64,000 bases of DNA from Thaumasiovibrio subtropicus (GCF_019703835.1 NZ_AP023054.1:2975580-3039579); one strand, 5' to 3'. Shown: positions 17,245 to 26,842, counted from the stretch's first letter. Numbers and translations: made by a program. Notes: generated from the letters alone by a model not told the origin.

Positions 17245-17451
17245 CCATGACTCCCTTCATATTGCAAAACTCATTCACCACTTCCATTGGTGATCTAGAA
17301 CTATTGATTGCGCAATAGTACCTCTAAGTGTGATCTTGTTAAAAGAATGTTTAGTTCTGCTTTGTAACCAATCGGGCACAGCCTCTTTCATCTTTCCAAT
17401 ATTTACTTATAATTCATCAACCTATTAACTCACCAACCCATGGGTGACACT

Positions 17452-18261
17452 ATGCCAATTGCAACGCCACAATGGCCACAACGCATCATTTGCTTAACAG
17501 AAGAGACCACAGAAGCGCTTTATCTCATGGGGGAAGAAGACAGAATTGTCGGGGTATCGGCCTACACCGTGCGGCCAGAGCGAGCCAAACGTGAAAAAAC
17601 CAAGGTCTCTGCGTTTGTTAGCGCGCGGATTGAGAAAATCTTGGCATTGAAGCCGGATTTGGTATTGGCGTTCTCCGACATCCAAGCCGATATAGTCAGA
17701 GATTTGGTCAAAGAAGGCATTGATGTACATTGCTTCAACCATAGAACCTTGAGTGAAACACTGCAGATGATCCGCACCCTCAGCGCGCTGATCGGCGAGC
17801 CGCAAAAAGGGGAGCAACTTGTCGCCTCTCTCACACAACATCTTGCTGACATTAAGGCCAGTGCCGATGCCCTCGCGCACAAGCCGAGAGTCTATTTTGA
17901 GGAGTGGTTCGATCCACTCATTACGGGTATTACGTGGGTCAGTGAGCTCATTGAGTTAGCCGGAGGCATTGACTGCTATCAAGAATTTGCCAAAGAATCG
18001 TTGGCGAAAAACCGCATTATCGAGCACCACGAGCAGGTCATTGAAAAGCAACCCGATATCATTATCGCTTCTTGGTGTGGCCGACGTTTTCAAAAAGAGA
18101 AACTCACCCAACGGGAAGGTTGGCAACGTATTCCTGCCATCCAAAATGACGATGTCTATGAGCTGAACTCCAGCGATATCTTACAGCCTGGACCCGCCGC
18201 ATTAACAGATGGTGTGGCACAACTGCACACCATCATTAAAGCGTGGAGTGAAAGGCAATAA
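17452..18261 (+). CDS. BtuF-like periplasmic-binding-fold protein without a signal peptide
   Basis: About 269 residues of the helical-backbone metal/cobalamin-binding fold: RIICLTEETTEALYLMGEED, IEKILALKPDLVLAFSDIQA, and a C-terminal PGPAALTDGVAQLH. Relatives bind vitamin B12 or iron chelates for ABC importers. There is no export signal, so it should be cytosolic, and no permease or ATPase gene adjoins it. It may be a stand-alone cobinamide/B12-binding protein. I prefer ATG 17452 (GGGTGA upstream) over 17440. Confidence 0.8.
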   Translation: MPIATPQWPQRIICLTEETTEALYLMGEEDRIVGVSAYTVRPERAKREKTKVSAFVSARIEKILALKPDLVLAFSDIQADIVRDLVKEGIDVHCFNHRTLSETLQMIRTLSALIGEPQKGEQLVASLTQHLADIKASADALAHKPRVYFEEWFDPLITGITWVSELIELAGGIDCYQEFAKESLAKNRIIEHHEQVIEKQPDIIIASWCGRRFQKEKLTQREGWQRIPAIQNDDVYELNSSDILQPGPAALTDGVAQLHTIIKAWSERQ

Positions 18262-18292
18262 CCTCCTTTCACTCACCCTGCCTGTCGGCACC

Positions 18293-19015
18293 TCAAGGAT
18301 GAAAGTAGCCCGCGACGGTTTGAACGGGCTGGCTTTCTCTACCTTGCGTTAACCATACAGCGACTGCATCCGCATTGTCCGCCACGTCAATATCCACAAA
18401 TCGCCACTGTTTTTCCGCATTCAATTGGCGTTTTTCAAGTACAACGAAGTCATGCTCTAAATCTCGACCTCGATTTTCACCCGCTTTCACCTCGGTGTGT
18501 TCATCCATGGCAAGTAACACAATATGCGCTGTGTACTTACCCTGTTGATCATAGAGAACCGTGAACTGATCCGCATCACGACTCAAGGTGAGTGTGCCGC
18601 CCTCTTTTTGAAATTGATTCGGTAGGGCTTTGCGACGAAAGAACCCGCGCCACTCTTTGCCATCCACCACAAAGCCCGGGGTATACACCGACCCAATATC
18701 GCCATAGGCGCGATACAAACGCTGGCGCTGACTGTATGCTGGATGCGCAAATTCATCTTTCCAGCCCAATCGGTCCCAATAGTCGACATGAAACGCGACA
18801 GGAATAATCGATTGCCAAAGATCCGGCGATTGCTGAAACTGACTGAGGTAGCGATCAGCCGGAGGGCAGCTAGAGCAACCTTCCGACGTAAACAGCTCCA
18901 CCAGTTGCGCTGGCTGTCCTTGGTGTGTCCATGTTTGCGCTAACGCAGCCGCAGGTAGCAAGGTGAGCAACACCGAGAGTGATCGACTAACAGAATTTCG
19001 CGAAAGTAACGACAT
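18293..19015 (-). CDS. DUF1223 secreted thioredoxin-like protein
   Basis: A 240-residue protein with a signal peptide (LSVLLTLLPAAALAQ). The mature part starts with a thioredoxin-like strand, VELFTSEGCSSCPPADRYLS, where CSSC is a possible redox pair, followed by PVAFHVDYWDRLGWKDEFA and TPGFVVDGKEWRGF, the DUF1223 hallmarks. It is probably a periplasmic disulfide or redox protein of unknown target. It is divergent from the LysR gene by about 300 bp. Confidence 0.85.
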   Translation of the reverse strand: MSLLSRNSVSRSLSVLLTLLPAAALAQTWTHQGQPAQLVELFTSEGCSSCPPADRYLSQFQQSPDLWQSIIPVAFHVDYWDRLGWKDEFAHPAYSQRQRLYRAYGDIGSVYTPGFVVDGKEWRGFFRRKALPNQFQKEGGTLTLSRDADQFTVLYDQQGKYTAHIVLLAMDEHTEVKAGENRGRDLEHDFVVLEKRQLNAEKQWRFVDIDVADNADAVAVWLTQGRESQPVQTVAGYFHP

Positions 19016-19311
19016 AACCTAGGTCCTATGATGTCTATCCTGATCATGGTATTGACTATAAGACCTCGCAACGCGCGCTTTCTTTCATGGTTACATGCCC
19101 CAGTAGCGCTCACTTCTACCAATTTGAGGCACACTGAGTTCAGTCAATCCCGCACTCCATTAAGATTAGTATTCGTTACTCGTATGATTTCTATTTATCA
19201 GCAAGATACGCCTAAACAACGCTTTGCCTTGCTTAAATATGGCGCATAAATTATCGTGTTCACACTAAGATTCAAACGATAACGCCTTTCATACAGTTAA
19301 GGATTGCTTAC

Positions 19312-20274
19312 TTGAAAGAGAGAATGCCCCCGCTACAGGCGCTGTACTATTTTTATGTGGCCGCCGACAAAGGCAGCTTTAAAGCGGCAGCCGAGCACTT
19401 GTTTGTGACCGCGGCTGCGGTTAGCCAACAGATCCGAATATTAGAAGCATGGCTAGATAGCCCGCTGTTTGTACGTACACATCGAAAAACGACCTTAACG
19501 GCCGAAGGTGAGACCCTGTACCGGCATGCACAAAAGGGCTTTGATCACTTACAAGCCGGCGTGCGCGCACTGCATCAAGATCCCTCTCCACATCGATTGG
19601 CAGTCTCCACCCATCCTACCTTTGCACACTACTGGATCATTCCGCGAATCAGTTCGTTTCGCACTCAAAACCCTGACATCACTTTATTCGTTGACCCGGG
19701 TAATGAGCTCATCACCTTTCAAAATGATGCCATTGATCTGTGCGTCAGATATGGCCATGGCGAGTACCCAAATGTAGAAAGCCATTGGTTAATGGATGAA
19801 GCCCTCTATCCCGCTTGTCACCCTTCCTATCTCGCTAAGCATAAAATCAATAGCCTAGCGTGTTTATGCAGTGCAGATTTGATTGAAGACATGGTGCCAG
19901 ACGTCGAATGGAAGCTGTGGTTTGATGCGTTGGGGATGGAAAGCCTTAGCGCTAACGTGATTTATGATGGTTCGCAGTACGTCATGGAAAGTGTGCTCGC
20001 AGCGCAAGGGGTCGCGTTGGTTAAACACAGCATCGCAGATCGTTTCATTAAAGAGGGAAAACTGGTTCGAATCGGAGATCGCGCAATTAAATCCAGCTAT
20101 AGCTATTTTCTTTGTGCACCCAAGGGGCACTTTCGCCGTGAAAAGATTCAGCGCTTTAAGGCATGGATAAAAGGTGAAGTGGCTCGCCATCAGCAGGCAC
20201 CAGACAATCCTATTGACCTCTCTCAACTTAACTGGGATGCCAATAAATTGATCTGCTTGTCCAGCGAAAAATAA
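19312..20274 (+). CDS. LysR-family transcriptional regulator (GcvA-like)
   Basis: A 316-320-residue regulator. The N-terminal winged HTH reads LQALYYFYVAADKGSFKAAA then HLFVTAAAVSQQIRILEAWL, typical of the GcvA/AmpR branch. The LysR substrate domain follows (AVSTHPTFAHYWIIPRISSF; LCVRYGHGEYP). The start may be TTG 19312 (AAGGA upstream) or ATG 19324, where similarity to relatives begins. The target is unknown. The DUF1223 gene across the divergent promoter is the natural candidate. Confidence 0.88.
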   Translation: MKERMPPLQALYYFYVAADKGSFKAAAEHLFVTAAAVSQQIRILEAWLDSPLFVRTHRKTTLTAEGETLYRHAQKGFDHLQAGVRALHQDPSPHRLAVSTHPTFAHYWIIPRISSFRTQNPDITLFVDPGNELITFQNDAIDLCVRYGHGEYPNVESHWLMDEALYPACHPSYLAKHKINSLACLCSADLIEDMVPDVEWKLWFDALGMESLSANVIYDGSQYVMESVLAAQGVALVKHSIADRFIKEGKLVRIGDRAIKSSYSYFLCAPKGHFRREKIQRFKAWIKGEVARHQQAPDNPIDLSQLNWDANKLICLSSEK

Positions 20275-20296
20275 TGGCGCTTCAGTGAGCGCCATT
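20273..20296. terminator. Bidirectional hairpin after the LysR gene
   Basis: AATGGCGCT and AGCGCCATT form a 9-bp stem starting at the LysR stop codon. It also lies 30 bp beyond the chitinase stop on the other strand. Confidence 0.6.
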
Positions 20297-20325
20297 GTTC
20301 TCAACCGCCTATTAGTTCATTGAGT

Positions 20326-21777
20326 TTATAGCACAGGCGTCGGGAGTAGGGTCCAAGCTTCGCTTAACCCCGGCTCATCACCTTGTGTCCACCAATTTGC
20401 CTCATAGTCAGCCCCTTGGTGTGTCACGCGGTCTCCTTTGTTGTACACGCTTGTTGCCAGCCACGCTTTATAGTTACCATCTTCTGGTGGCACACCCGGA
20501 CCGTCAGTCGGTGGCAGTTCCGTCACGATGCGAACAGCAGGCCAGTTAGCATGTGAGTCATAGAAATTGGTCACACATTTCTCATAATCACCGGGTACTA
20601 GCGCCGAATAAGCGGTTTGATAAGCCACAAGCTTACATTCAAACGAAACACCTTCCGGACGATCAGCATGGTATGTCCAATCCCCTTCCCAGTTCGTCAA
20701 CAACACATCTGGCGCATCATCTAAACGAATGCTGCCATACGGCGTTTGCTGCCAACAGGTGTTTAACTCATCTGCTTCCACAGGGATTTGGAAGAAACCA
20801 GACAAGCCTTCCCAATAGGCAATACGGTTTTTGGGTTGGCCTTTATCTTTATTGTGCTCACCGCACTCAATACCACCATTAATAATGTTGATCGTGGTAC
20901 CAAAGCCGTAGCCAATACCATGATCTTTCTCTAGCTGCGACGGCACCCAAGTACGATCAATCACATGGATCATCGCAGGTTTCGGGGCTTGCGGCGTCAT
21001 GAAGAACCAAATGGCCGACGCCAAGTTCAACCAAGAATCCGCAACGAGCCCGGGATTGTTCAATAGCACTGTCGCATCACCATCGAACATCACTTCAGAG
21101 AACATGCCATAGTTGAAGTGATAAGAGAGCTGTTTCGCACCCCGACCAAAATACCCTTGGTTTTCGGCGCATGGCCAACGGCGGTTTTGCCAATCATCTT
21201 GGCCACATCCTGTGGTATAGCCTGGCTGTCCCTCTTCCCACCCCATTTCGCGCACATGCACCAGTGCCTGTTGCCACTCTTCCAACCCTAGTGGATTATC
21301 GGATTCATTGTCGACAGCAATGTGTCCCCCCGTCTCCTGCGCAAAGTGTGCGAACGCGGTAATAATGGACTTCTTACAAATCGCATCGGCATCGCGCCCA
21401 TCCGTGTAATCACCACAAAAAGCTGGGAACTTACCAATCGCGCGCAAGAAACGCGTATATGTGTATTCGTGCGTGGCCATTTGTGTCAGGAAATGCCAGT
21501 CACTTTCAGGGAATACCTTCTCTGCTCGAATCACATTGGCAGGGTTAGAAGCAAGACCCGGCTGAATCGCTTCAACCACCGCGTTCGGTGCCGTTTCAAG
21601 GGCTTTTGACCAAATCGCGTACATAGGGTCACTGGTTTTTGCCGCCTCACTGGCTTCAATATCTGCGCGAGCAATAACATAACCGGCGGGATTGTCTGGA
21701 TCTGTCACTACGGTCAACGCCATAGCATTGGATGCGAGGGTACAAGCAAAAAGCAGAGCAGGGTATTTGATGTTCAT
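20326..21777 (-). CDS. GH19 chitinase with C-terminal CBM5/12
   Basis: A 483-residue secreted enzyme with a signal peptide (YPALLFACTLASNAMA). The GH19 catalytic domain spans about residues 90-400, with the acid Glu in IITAFAHFAQETGGHIAVDN and substrate-cleft segments GYFGRGAKQLSYHFNYG and INIINGGIECG. The last 45 residues (YKAWLATSVYNKGDRVTHQG, then YEANWWTQGDEPG) form a type 5/12 chitin-binding module after a Pro-rich linker. It cleaves chitin outside the cell, which fits a marine lifestyle. Its own promoter should lie in the long upstream gap. Confidence 0.9.
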   Translation of the reverse strand: MNIKYPALLFACTLASNAMALTVVTDPDNPAGYVIARADIEASEAAKTSDPMYAIWSKALETAPNAVVEAIQPGLASNPANVIRAEKVFPESDWHFLTQMATHEYTYTRFLRAIGKFPAFCGDYTDGRDADAICKKSIITAFAHFAQETGGHIAVDNESDNPLGLEEWQQALVHVREMGWEEGQPGYTTGCGQDDWQNRRWPCAENQGYFGRGAKQLSYHFNYGMFSEVMFDGDATVLLNNPGLVADSWLNLASAIWFFMTPQAPKPAMIHVIDRTWVPSQLEKDHGIGYGFGTTINIINGGIECGEHNKDKGQPKNRIAYWEGLSGFFQIPVEADELNTCWQQTPYGSIRLDDAPDVLLTNWEGDWTYHADRPEGVSFECKLVAYQTAYSALVPGDYEKCVTNFYDSHANWPAVRIVTELPPTDGPGVPPEDGNYKAWLATSVYNKGDRVTHQGADYEANWWTQGDEPGLSEAWTLLPTPVL

Positions 21778-22315
21778 CTTAATTTACTCCATTAAATAGG
21801 TGAAATAACGCCTACGCCACAGAGAAGCGGTCATTTATTTTATCTAATTTATTTGCCTCTCTTGCCTACAATTATGTCACCCAGATTGTAAAGATCATCA
21901 CTACGGCAAAACCGTCAAAACCTCCAGACTTCTCTGTAAATGTCAAAAATTGCAGACATTTTAATCAGAAGATAATAAAGACACAGAATTTAAATTCGCA
22001 AGGAACACTGGATTGCGTAAAGCGCGGAATACGCTTTATATTGATAAGTTTATCTTTTGCGACTCAGATCTTTTGTAATGAAAAATATGGGGAAATTTGC
22101 GTGCTATTTTTGTGATAAATGTCGCCAACAAAGACGCTAACAGTATATATAACTACAACAAAAGATGCTGATATGATATTCATCTAATCACTCAACAGAC
22201 CTTATTTTGCCGCCATAAAAGATTCATTTCTAAAATAGCGAAAAAAGGTTAATCAGGAAGAAATAGACAAAGCGTATCCTAACGGATTTTAGTGCACACT
22301 AAAAGAGACAGGTAT
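21778..22315. other. Long divergent intergenic region upstream of the chitinase
   Basis: About 540 bp, AT-rich, between the chitinase gene (minus) and a small membrane-protein gene (plus). It contains a short inverted repeat, ACGGCAAAACCGT, at 21902-21914. No small ORF or known riboswitch fold was seen. It probably holds the promoters of both genes. Confidence 0.4.
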
Positions 22316-22714
22316 ATGTCCAATACAATTAGAAACTGCGTGATAGCCATTGTCGGTTGTCAGCTCTATTTACTCTGGTCACTCTTTACCATTACAGAGT
22401 TAAAGCAAGCGTTGGCTGAAGAAAAGCTGCGCAGCCAAAATATTGCCGCCGACTACCAAATGTGGCGTGAACTATGGCAAAACCATAGTGCGCCCCTGTC
22501 CATTGAACGTTTACTGGCCCACGCCAGAGAACCGCAGTTGACGGAAGTCGATTTCTCTCGCGCCAATCAACGCGCCTATGTGATGACACTAAACGAACCT
22601 GTCTTAGCAGAGCAACTGCAACGTTACCGTTCAGACCACGTGCTCTCGCCTTACTTTTATGTCATCACAGATGAAGAAGGCGCAATCATTGATTGGTTTT
22701 GGGATAAGCCATAA
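22316..22714 (+). CDS. Small membrane-anchored protein of unknown function
   Basis: About 132 residues from ATG 22316, preceded by AGAGACAGG; an upstream GTG at 22292 is less likely. One N-terminal hydrophobic helix (CVIAIVGCQLYLLWSLFTIT) is followed by a soluble helical region and a C-terminal strand pair (YFYVITDEEGAIIDWFWDKP). I do not recognise the family. It may face the periplasm. Confidence 0.65.
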   Translation: MSNTIRNCVIAIVGCQLYLLWSLFTITELKQALAEEKLRSQNIAADYQMWRELWQNHSAPLSIERLLAHAREPQLTEVDFSRANQRAYVMTLNEPVLAEQLQRYRSDHVLSPYFYVITDEEGAIIDWFWDKP

Positions 22715-22829
22715 GTGACAATTACTTTCAACTCACCGCAGCCAATGAGAACAACTCTCAAACAGCCTTTCCTTCATTAGACGATTACCGCTAATATAAT
22801 GCGACAAACTCTTCCCATGAGAAGGTACG

Positions 22830-23573
22830 ATGGTGAAACACTCCTCTACTCAGCCCTCAGCAAGTAAAAACCGCTTGGTTCGTTTGCCAAATAGCGAGGC
22901 GATTGATGCCTTTGAAAAAGAAGCAGGGCTATTAAAACAAGTCCAGAACGGAGAACTCTCTCAAGTACTGATGTTATGGCAAGCAAAATCATCGACATTA
23001 GTCCTTCCTGCAGGCAAGAAATGGCCGATATCCCACACCTTAACGTCCGCGCTTAAAACATCAGGGTGGGATCTCTATTCGCGAAAAACAGGCGGCGCTC
23101 CCGTACCTCAACGTCCCGGTATCATCAACCTGTCCTACATCTACAGCCTAGAGAGTCATCAAGAGTACGATATTCGAGCCACTTACCTGCATCTTTGTCG
23201 CATACTGCAATCTTTCTTTGAGCGCTTTGGGGTTAAAACAGACATACATGCCACACCGGGTTCTTATTGCGATGGCGACTACAACTTGAACATCAATGGC
23301 AAAAAGATAGTGGGGACCGCACAGCGTGTATTGCTAAAGAAGGAAGGAGGACGAGTCGTTTTATCGCAAGCGTGTATTTTAATCGACGCCGATATGGATG
23401 ACATTGTCGCGCCAGTCAATCTTTGCAATCTACATTGTGGGCATCCAGAAACCATCAAAGCCGATGTGCATACCGCGCTCTTAGAACATGTTGAAAGCAA
23501 GCCGACGACTGACTCCCTATTCCAAGCGCTGACCGAGGCGTTTCTCAACAACACCTCTCACCCACAAGCCTAA
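22830..23573 (+). CDS. LplA/LipB-like ligase family protein
   Basis: A 247-residue protein of the BPL/LplA/LipB fold: a variant RKTGGAPVPQRPGIINLSYI of the RRxGGG motif, then TPGSYCDGDYNLNINGKKIV and GTAQR, which carry the lysine that contacts lipoyl-AMP in LplA. These enzymes attach lipoate or octanoate to carrier lysines or make the acyl-AMP. The motif is altered (GGA rather than GGG), so substrate and activity are uncertain. It is monocistronic, with a hairpin terminator. Confidence 0.75.
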   Translation: MVKHSSTQPSASKNRLVRLPNSEAIDAFEKEAGLLKQVQNGELSQVLMLWQAKSSTLVLPAGKKWPISHTLTSALKTSGWDLYSRKTGGAPVPQRPGIINLSYIYSLESHQEYDIRATYLHLCRILQSFFERFGVKTDIHATPGSYCDGDYNLNINGKKIVGTAQRVLLKKEGGRVVLSQACILIDADMDDIVAPVNLCNLHCGHPETIKADVHTALLEHVESKPTTDSLFQALTEAFLNNTSHPQA

Positions 23574-23624
23574 TCCAGCATATTCAAGCATTTGAATCGA
23601 GTCGATGTGGCGTCAACCATAAAA

Positions 23625-23652
23625 AAACAGCGAAGCCATCGCTTCGCTGTTT
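23625..23652. terminator. Bidirectional terminator between lplA-like and M3 peptidase genes
   Basis: AAACAGCGAAGC, loop CATC, GCTTCGCTGTTT: a 12-bp perfect stem. An A7 run on the left gives a T-tract on the minus strand. Confidence 0.8.
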
Positions 23653-23680
23653 ATACTCAAGCCACCTCAAGATGCAGGAT
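23652..23680. repeat. Dispersed intergenic repeat, single arm
   Basis: It contains CTCAAGCCACCTCAAGATGC, the same 20-mer as the left arm of the large hairpin at 47789-47844. Here only one arm is present, followed by AGGATTTAGA, a string seen again near 38496. Confidence 0.7.
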
Positions 23681-23691
23681 TTAGACACAGA

Positions 23692-25539
23692 TTAGCAACC
23701 GTAAGTACGGGCAATGTAGTCTTCAAATGCGCGACACATTGCATCATCGGAAAGCTGATTGCTGGCCAAATCCGTTGCACCATCCACCACTTTAATCGTG
23801 GCATTCAATGACGCAATAGCGGTACGCGGACGTGTCGCTAAACTCGCAATTTTCTCTTGCTCTTTTTCCCACGCTTGCTCAGGTGAGAGATTACAAGTAT
23901 CGGCTAAGTACTTAGCATTGAAGCCTTCGCCTGTGAGCGACTTAATCGTCTCGTTATGTGACGTACTGTTCCCTGTATGCCAATAGTGCTTTGCCAACAA
24001 AGGACCAATTTCTGGATTATCTGTCAGGTAGCCGAACTTGTCAGTGAAGAACGCACGCGTTTGATAGACCGCCATGTGCGCTAGCAAATAGCCTTGATAC
24101 GCGCACGACGCTTCATCTGTCAACAAATGAGGAATTGCCATTAGTGGGCGTGGGCTGCAAGCGAGCCCGAGTATTCTCTGCTCACATTCCCGCGCTAATT
24201 GCGTCACGGCTTCCGCAGTGAGTGCATCATCACTGAGCTGATATAATGCCCGCTCAAAATAGGGCACAACCAAAATACTGCGTTCTTCATAAGCCTTAAA
24301 CGGCTGACGGCTGTCAATCATCGCCTTGATAATGGCATCCGGTACCGGATTCCCTTCAGCATCATGCGCATACAACTTCAACCAGTCCGCATCGGTGAGA
24401 AGGCTATCGCAGAACATCGATTGCGTTTCAGCGTAAGCCATTGAGGTAGGTGCAAACTCCTGAGAAAAACACGGCGCATTCATCTTCACATTCGCGAAAT
24501 GCGCAGCGTGTCCACCTTCATGGAACAGCGTGTTAATCCCATCGTAGCCACTGCCCACCTGATCAGGCTTCGCGTTCGAGGTAAAGTTAACCTGTGCCGC
24601 AACCCATTTCCCTTGATCATAAAAAGCAGGAACAGGCCCATGACAAAAGCCGTTAGGATACTTCCCTTTACGATCGAGCAGATCAAGCGTCAGTTCAGCG
24701 CCAGAATAATCAATGTTCAAGCGACCAAAGGACTCGACCCAACGACGCAACGACTTAGAGAAGGGGACGTACGGATCAAGATCGCGCATCGCATCACCCG
24801 CAAACGAGAAGATGAAGTTATAGCCTGTTAACGCCTCTTCGCCCTTCTCTTTCGCTAGAGCAGCGAGGCTTTGTTGATGGCTATCACGGGTGCGTTGCTC
24901 AAAATCATCCAAGATGGAGAAGAGTTCATCCGACGTCATGTGCTCGGTTTTCACGACCGAGTAATCAAAAAAGTTGTCATACCCCAATGAACGCGCAAAC
25001 GCGTTACGGCGCTTTACCAGCTCCAAAAAACCGTTATCTAATAGCCATTGCTCTAAATCAAGCAGTGCTTGGTGTGCCGATTGGCGAACGACTTGGTTGT
25101 CACTCGTTCGGATCACTGACCCCATCACAGGCAGTGAGCCTTCCTGTTGCTCACCTTGCTCATCAATGTAGGTCATGATGTGCGCTTGTTTCTTCTCGAA
25201 CAAATCAGCCTCGAACTGAATCAGGTCGGCTTTCAAGGCTTGAGCATCTTCTGAGGCAATCGCGTGCGCTTCAAACATCGCTAACCACCCCATCAGCCCA
25301 GTCACTGTGTTGGACTTCTCTTCACTATCCGCAATCGACTCTGCTTGCTTAAGCTGCTGTTTGATCTCCTCAATTTTCGAGGCATCACTGAGAAACTGTG
25401 TCCAAGCCGTTTGCGCTTTGGTAGACCCCTCATGGTCATCACTGATGCCCATGTAAGTTTCCCAGAAGAAATCTTCTTTTACGCGGTGTAATGTCAGGTA
25501 GTGCTGATTAAGCGCGTTAAGGTATGCGGTCGCCGTCAT
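23692..25539 (-). CDS. M3-family zinc oligopeptidase
   Basis: A 615-residue cytosolic protein without a signal. The zinc motif His-Glu-x-x-His is in NTLFHEGGHAAHFANVKM near residue 340, with a downstream Glu in PTSMAYAETQSMF. The long helical N-terminal region is usual for thimet-type oligopeptidases that clip short peptides in the cytosol. AAGGACGAAA precedes the ATG. It stands alone. A housekeeping peptide-degrading role is inferred. Confidence 0.85.
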   Translation of the reverse strand: MTATAYLNALNQHYLTLHRVKEDFFWETYMGISDDHEGSTKAQTAWTQFLSDASKIEEIKQQLKQAESIADSEEKSNTVTGLMGWLAMFEAHAIASEDAQALKADLIQFEADLFEKKQAHIMTYIDEQGEQQEGSLPVMGSVIRTSDNQVVRQSAHQALLDLEQWLLDNGFLELVKRRNAFARSLGYDNFFDYSVVKTEHMTSDELFSILDDFEQRTRDSHQQSLAALAKEKGEEALTGYNFIFSFAGDAMRDLDPYVPFSKSLRRWVESFGRLNIDYSGAELTLDLLDRKGKYPNGFCHGPVPAFYDQGKWVAAQVNFTSNAKPDQVGSGYDGINTLFHEGGHAAHFANVKMNAPCFSQEFAPTSMAYAETQSMFCDSLLTDADWLKLYAHDAEGNPVPDAIIKAMIDSRQPFKAYEERSILVVPYFERALYQLSDDALTAEAVTQLARECEQRILGLACSPRPLMAIPHLLTDEASCAYQGYLLAHMAVYQTRAFFTDKFGYLTDNPEIGPLLAKHYWHTGNSTSHNETIKSLTGEGFNAKYLADTCNLSPEQAWEKEQEKIASLATRPRTAIASLNATIKVVDGATDLASNQLSDDAMCRAFEDYIARTYGC

Positions 25540-25833
25540 TTTCGTCCTTCAAAATGGGTTTGGAGAGGGGATCATTATGGCATGGATAAGATATCTAAAC
25601 GAATTGCATAGCCACTGTCTCAGCTTTAGAGCCAAACTGGCTCGCAGATTTGGACTCAAGCGCAACAACGAAGATTAGAAAAGGGATCTTATTCCTGTGA
25701 TATTCCTTCAAAAGAAATGAACAACATATCAGCTTCTCGTTTGAATAAACGAACCACTTCCAAGCAAAAACGCCTTGAGTTTGTCATCTAGTTAAAAACA
25801 TCTTTTAGTGCTTATAGCTAAAGGAGATAAAGC

Positions 25834-26430
25834 ATGACAGAAATGTACATCACAGGAGATAGCCATGGCTGGCTAAACGTAAAATTGACATCTACCAGCC
25901 AAGTAGTTGCTTTACCAAAATATCTTAAAGTGGATCTACTAGAAACAAAAAATAAGAGAGATCATTTCACAATTAAAGAGGGGACATATAAAGATAAGGC
26001 TGCTTCAGTTTCCTTAAAGAGTAATGGTAAATCGTGGCTAGGCACCCCATTACCTGACTACGGGAGTGGCGTATCTTTAATCTTTAAAAAAGGAGAGGAA
26101 TGCCTGATCACACCATTGGGAAAAATTAAAGCTATCACAGATGATGATAACCCAATTCCAAATGGCACCCATCCTATTCAGATTCCTGACTTTCCTCATA
26201 AGTTAGGCCGAGGTTACCTATCACAAGCTCAACTTGCAATGACTTGGTTTTACCTTGGTTCAGGCGCGGCTGTTAGCAACAATAATGATCGATACCTTCA
26301 TCCTGGTGCTGTCAGTTTAGGTTGTATAACCATCGAAGAAGTATCAAAGTGGGATGCGCTATGCGAGAAACTTTTATTGGCTAGAGAAAGTGGTGGACTC
26401 AATGTTGGCAAAGTTACTGTTCAAGACTAA
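25834..26430 (+). CDS. L,D-transpeptidase-like protein, putative type VI effector
   Basis: A 198-residue protein without a signal peptide. The C-terminal half holds a YkuD-type active site, DRYLHPGAVSLGCITI (His, then Ser-x-Gly-Cys), so Cys is the likely nucleophile. The N-terminal half is beta-rich and unrecognised. An L,D-transpeptidase acting on peptidoglycan needs to reach the periplasm. Lack of a signal, plus an overlapping downstream gene that does have one, matches type VI effector/immunity pairs such as Tlde1/Tldi1. The locus is AT-richer than its neighbours, suggesting transfer. The effector role is inferred. Confidence 0.65.
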   Translation: MTEMYITGDSHGWLNVKLTSTSQVVALPKYLKVDLLETKNKRDHFTIKEGTYKDKAASVSLKSNGKSWLGTPLPDYGSGVSLIFKKGEECLITPLGKIKAITDDDNPIPNGTHPIQIPDFPHKLGRGYLSQAQLAMTWFYLGSGAAVSNNNDRYLHPGAVSLGCITIEEVSKWDALCEKLLLARESGGLNVGKVTVQD

Positions 26431-26815
26431 AGCTAAAGTCTATTTAGCGAGTCTCTCCTTCGTCGTTACCTCCACAGTTATCGCCGACGATCTAGGCAAT
26501 GCCGCTATCGGCGCTGCTCTAGAGCAGCAAGCGAAAGACGTTGGAGCAAGCAATATAGGGCTAAACTACAAACTCTGGTGTGGTGCTGCGAAATCCGCTC
26601 TGAATTCGAATAACCAATATCAATGTGCAAAATACACCATACTTTCCGTTTCCGTGATGAGTAACCCGCAGCCTTCAATTGAAGCCGTTTTTAAGAATCG
26701 GCAGGAAAAAGCGCTCCAATTGCTGCTGGCGGGAGATGCCGCCGTCTACGAAGATGAGCGAGTATGCCTAGCTGGTGCACTCAACTACAACGACGCAGCA
26801 AGCTGTTTTGATTAA
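26402..26815 (+). CDS. Exported small protein, putative immunity partner of the L,D-transpeptidase
   Basis: About 137 residues from ATG 26402. The N-terminus is a signal peptide (AKVYLASLSFVVTSTVIA, cleaved before DD). The mature part has four Cys (in KLWCGAAK, YQCAKYT, ERVCLAG and AASCFD), probably two disulfides. It overlaps the upstream effector-like gene by 29 bases. Periplasmic location is where an immunity protein would block a cell-wall transpeptidase. No family is recognised. Confidence 0.6.
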   Translation: MLAKLLFKTKAKVYLASLSFVVTSTVIADDLGNAAIGAALEQQAKDVGASNIGLNYKLWCGAAKSALNSNNQYQCAKYTILSVSVMSNPQPSIEAVFKNRQEKALQLLLAGDAAVYEDERVCLAGALNYNDAASCFD

Positions 26816-26818
26816 ATC

Positions 26819-26842
26819 CATCGCCGCCAATTGGCGGCGATG
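26819..26842. terminator. Perfect 24-bp palindrome after the effector/immunity pair
   Basis: CATCGCCGCCAA and its exact complement TTGGCGGCGATG, 4 bp after the stop. There is no T-run, so termination is likely but may be weak. Confidence 0.6.
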
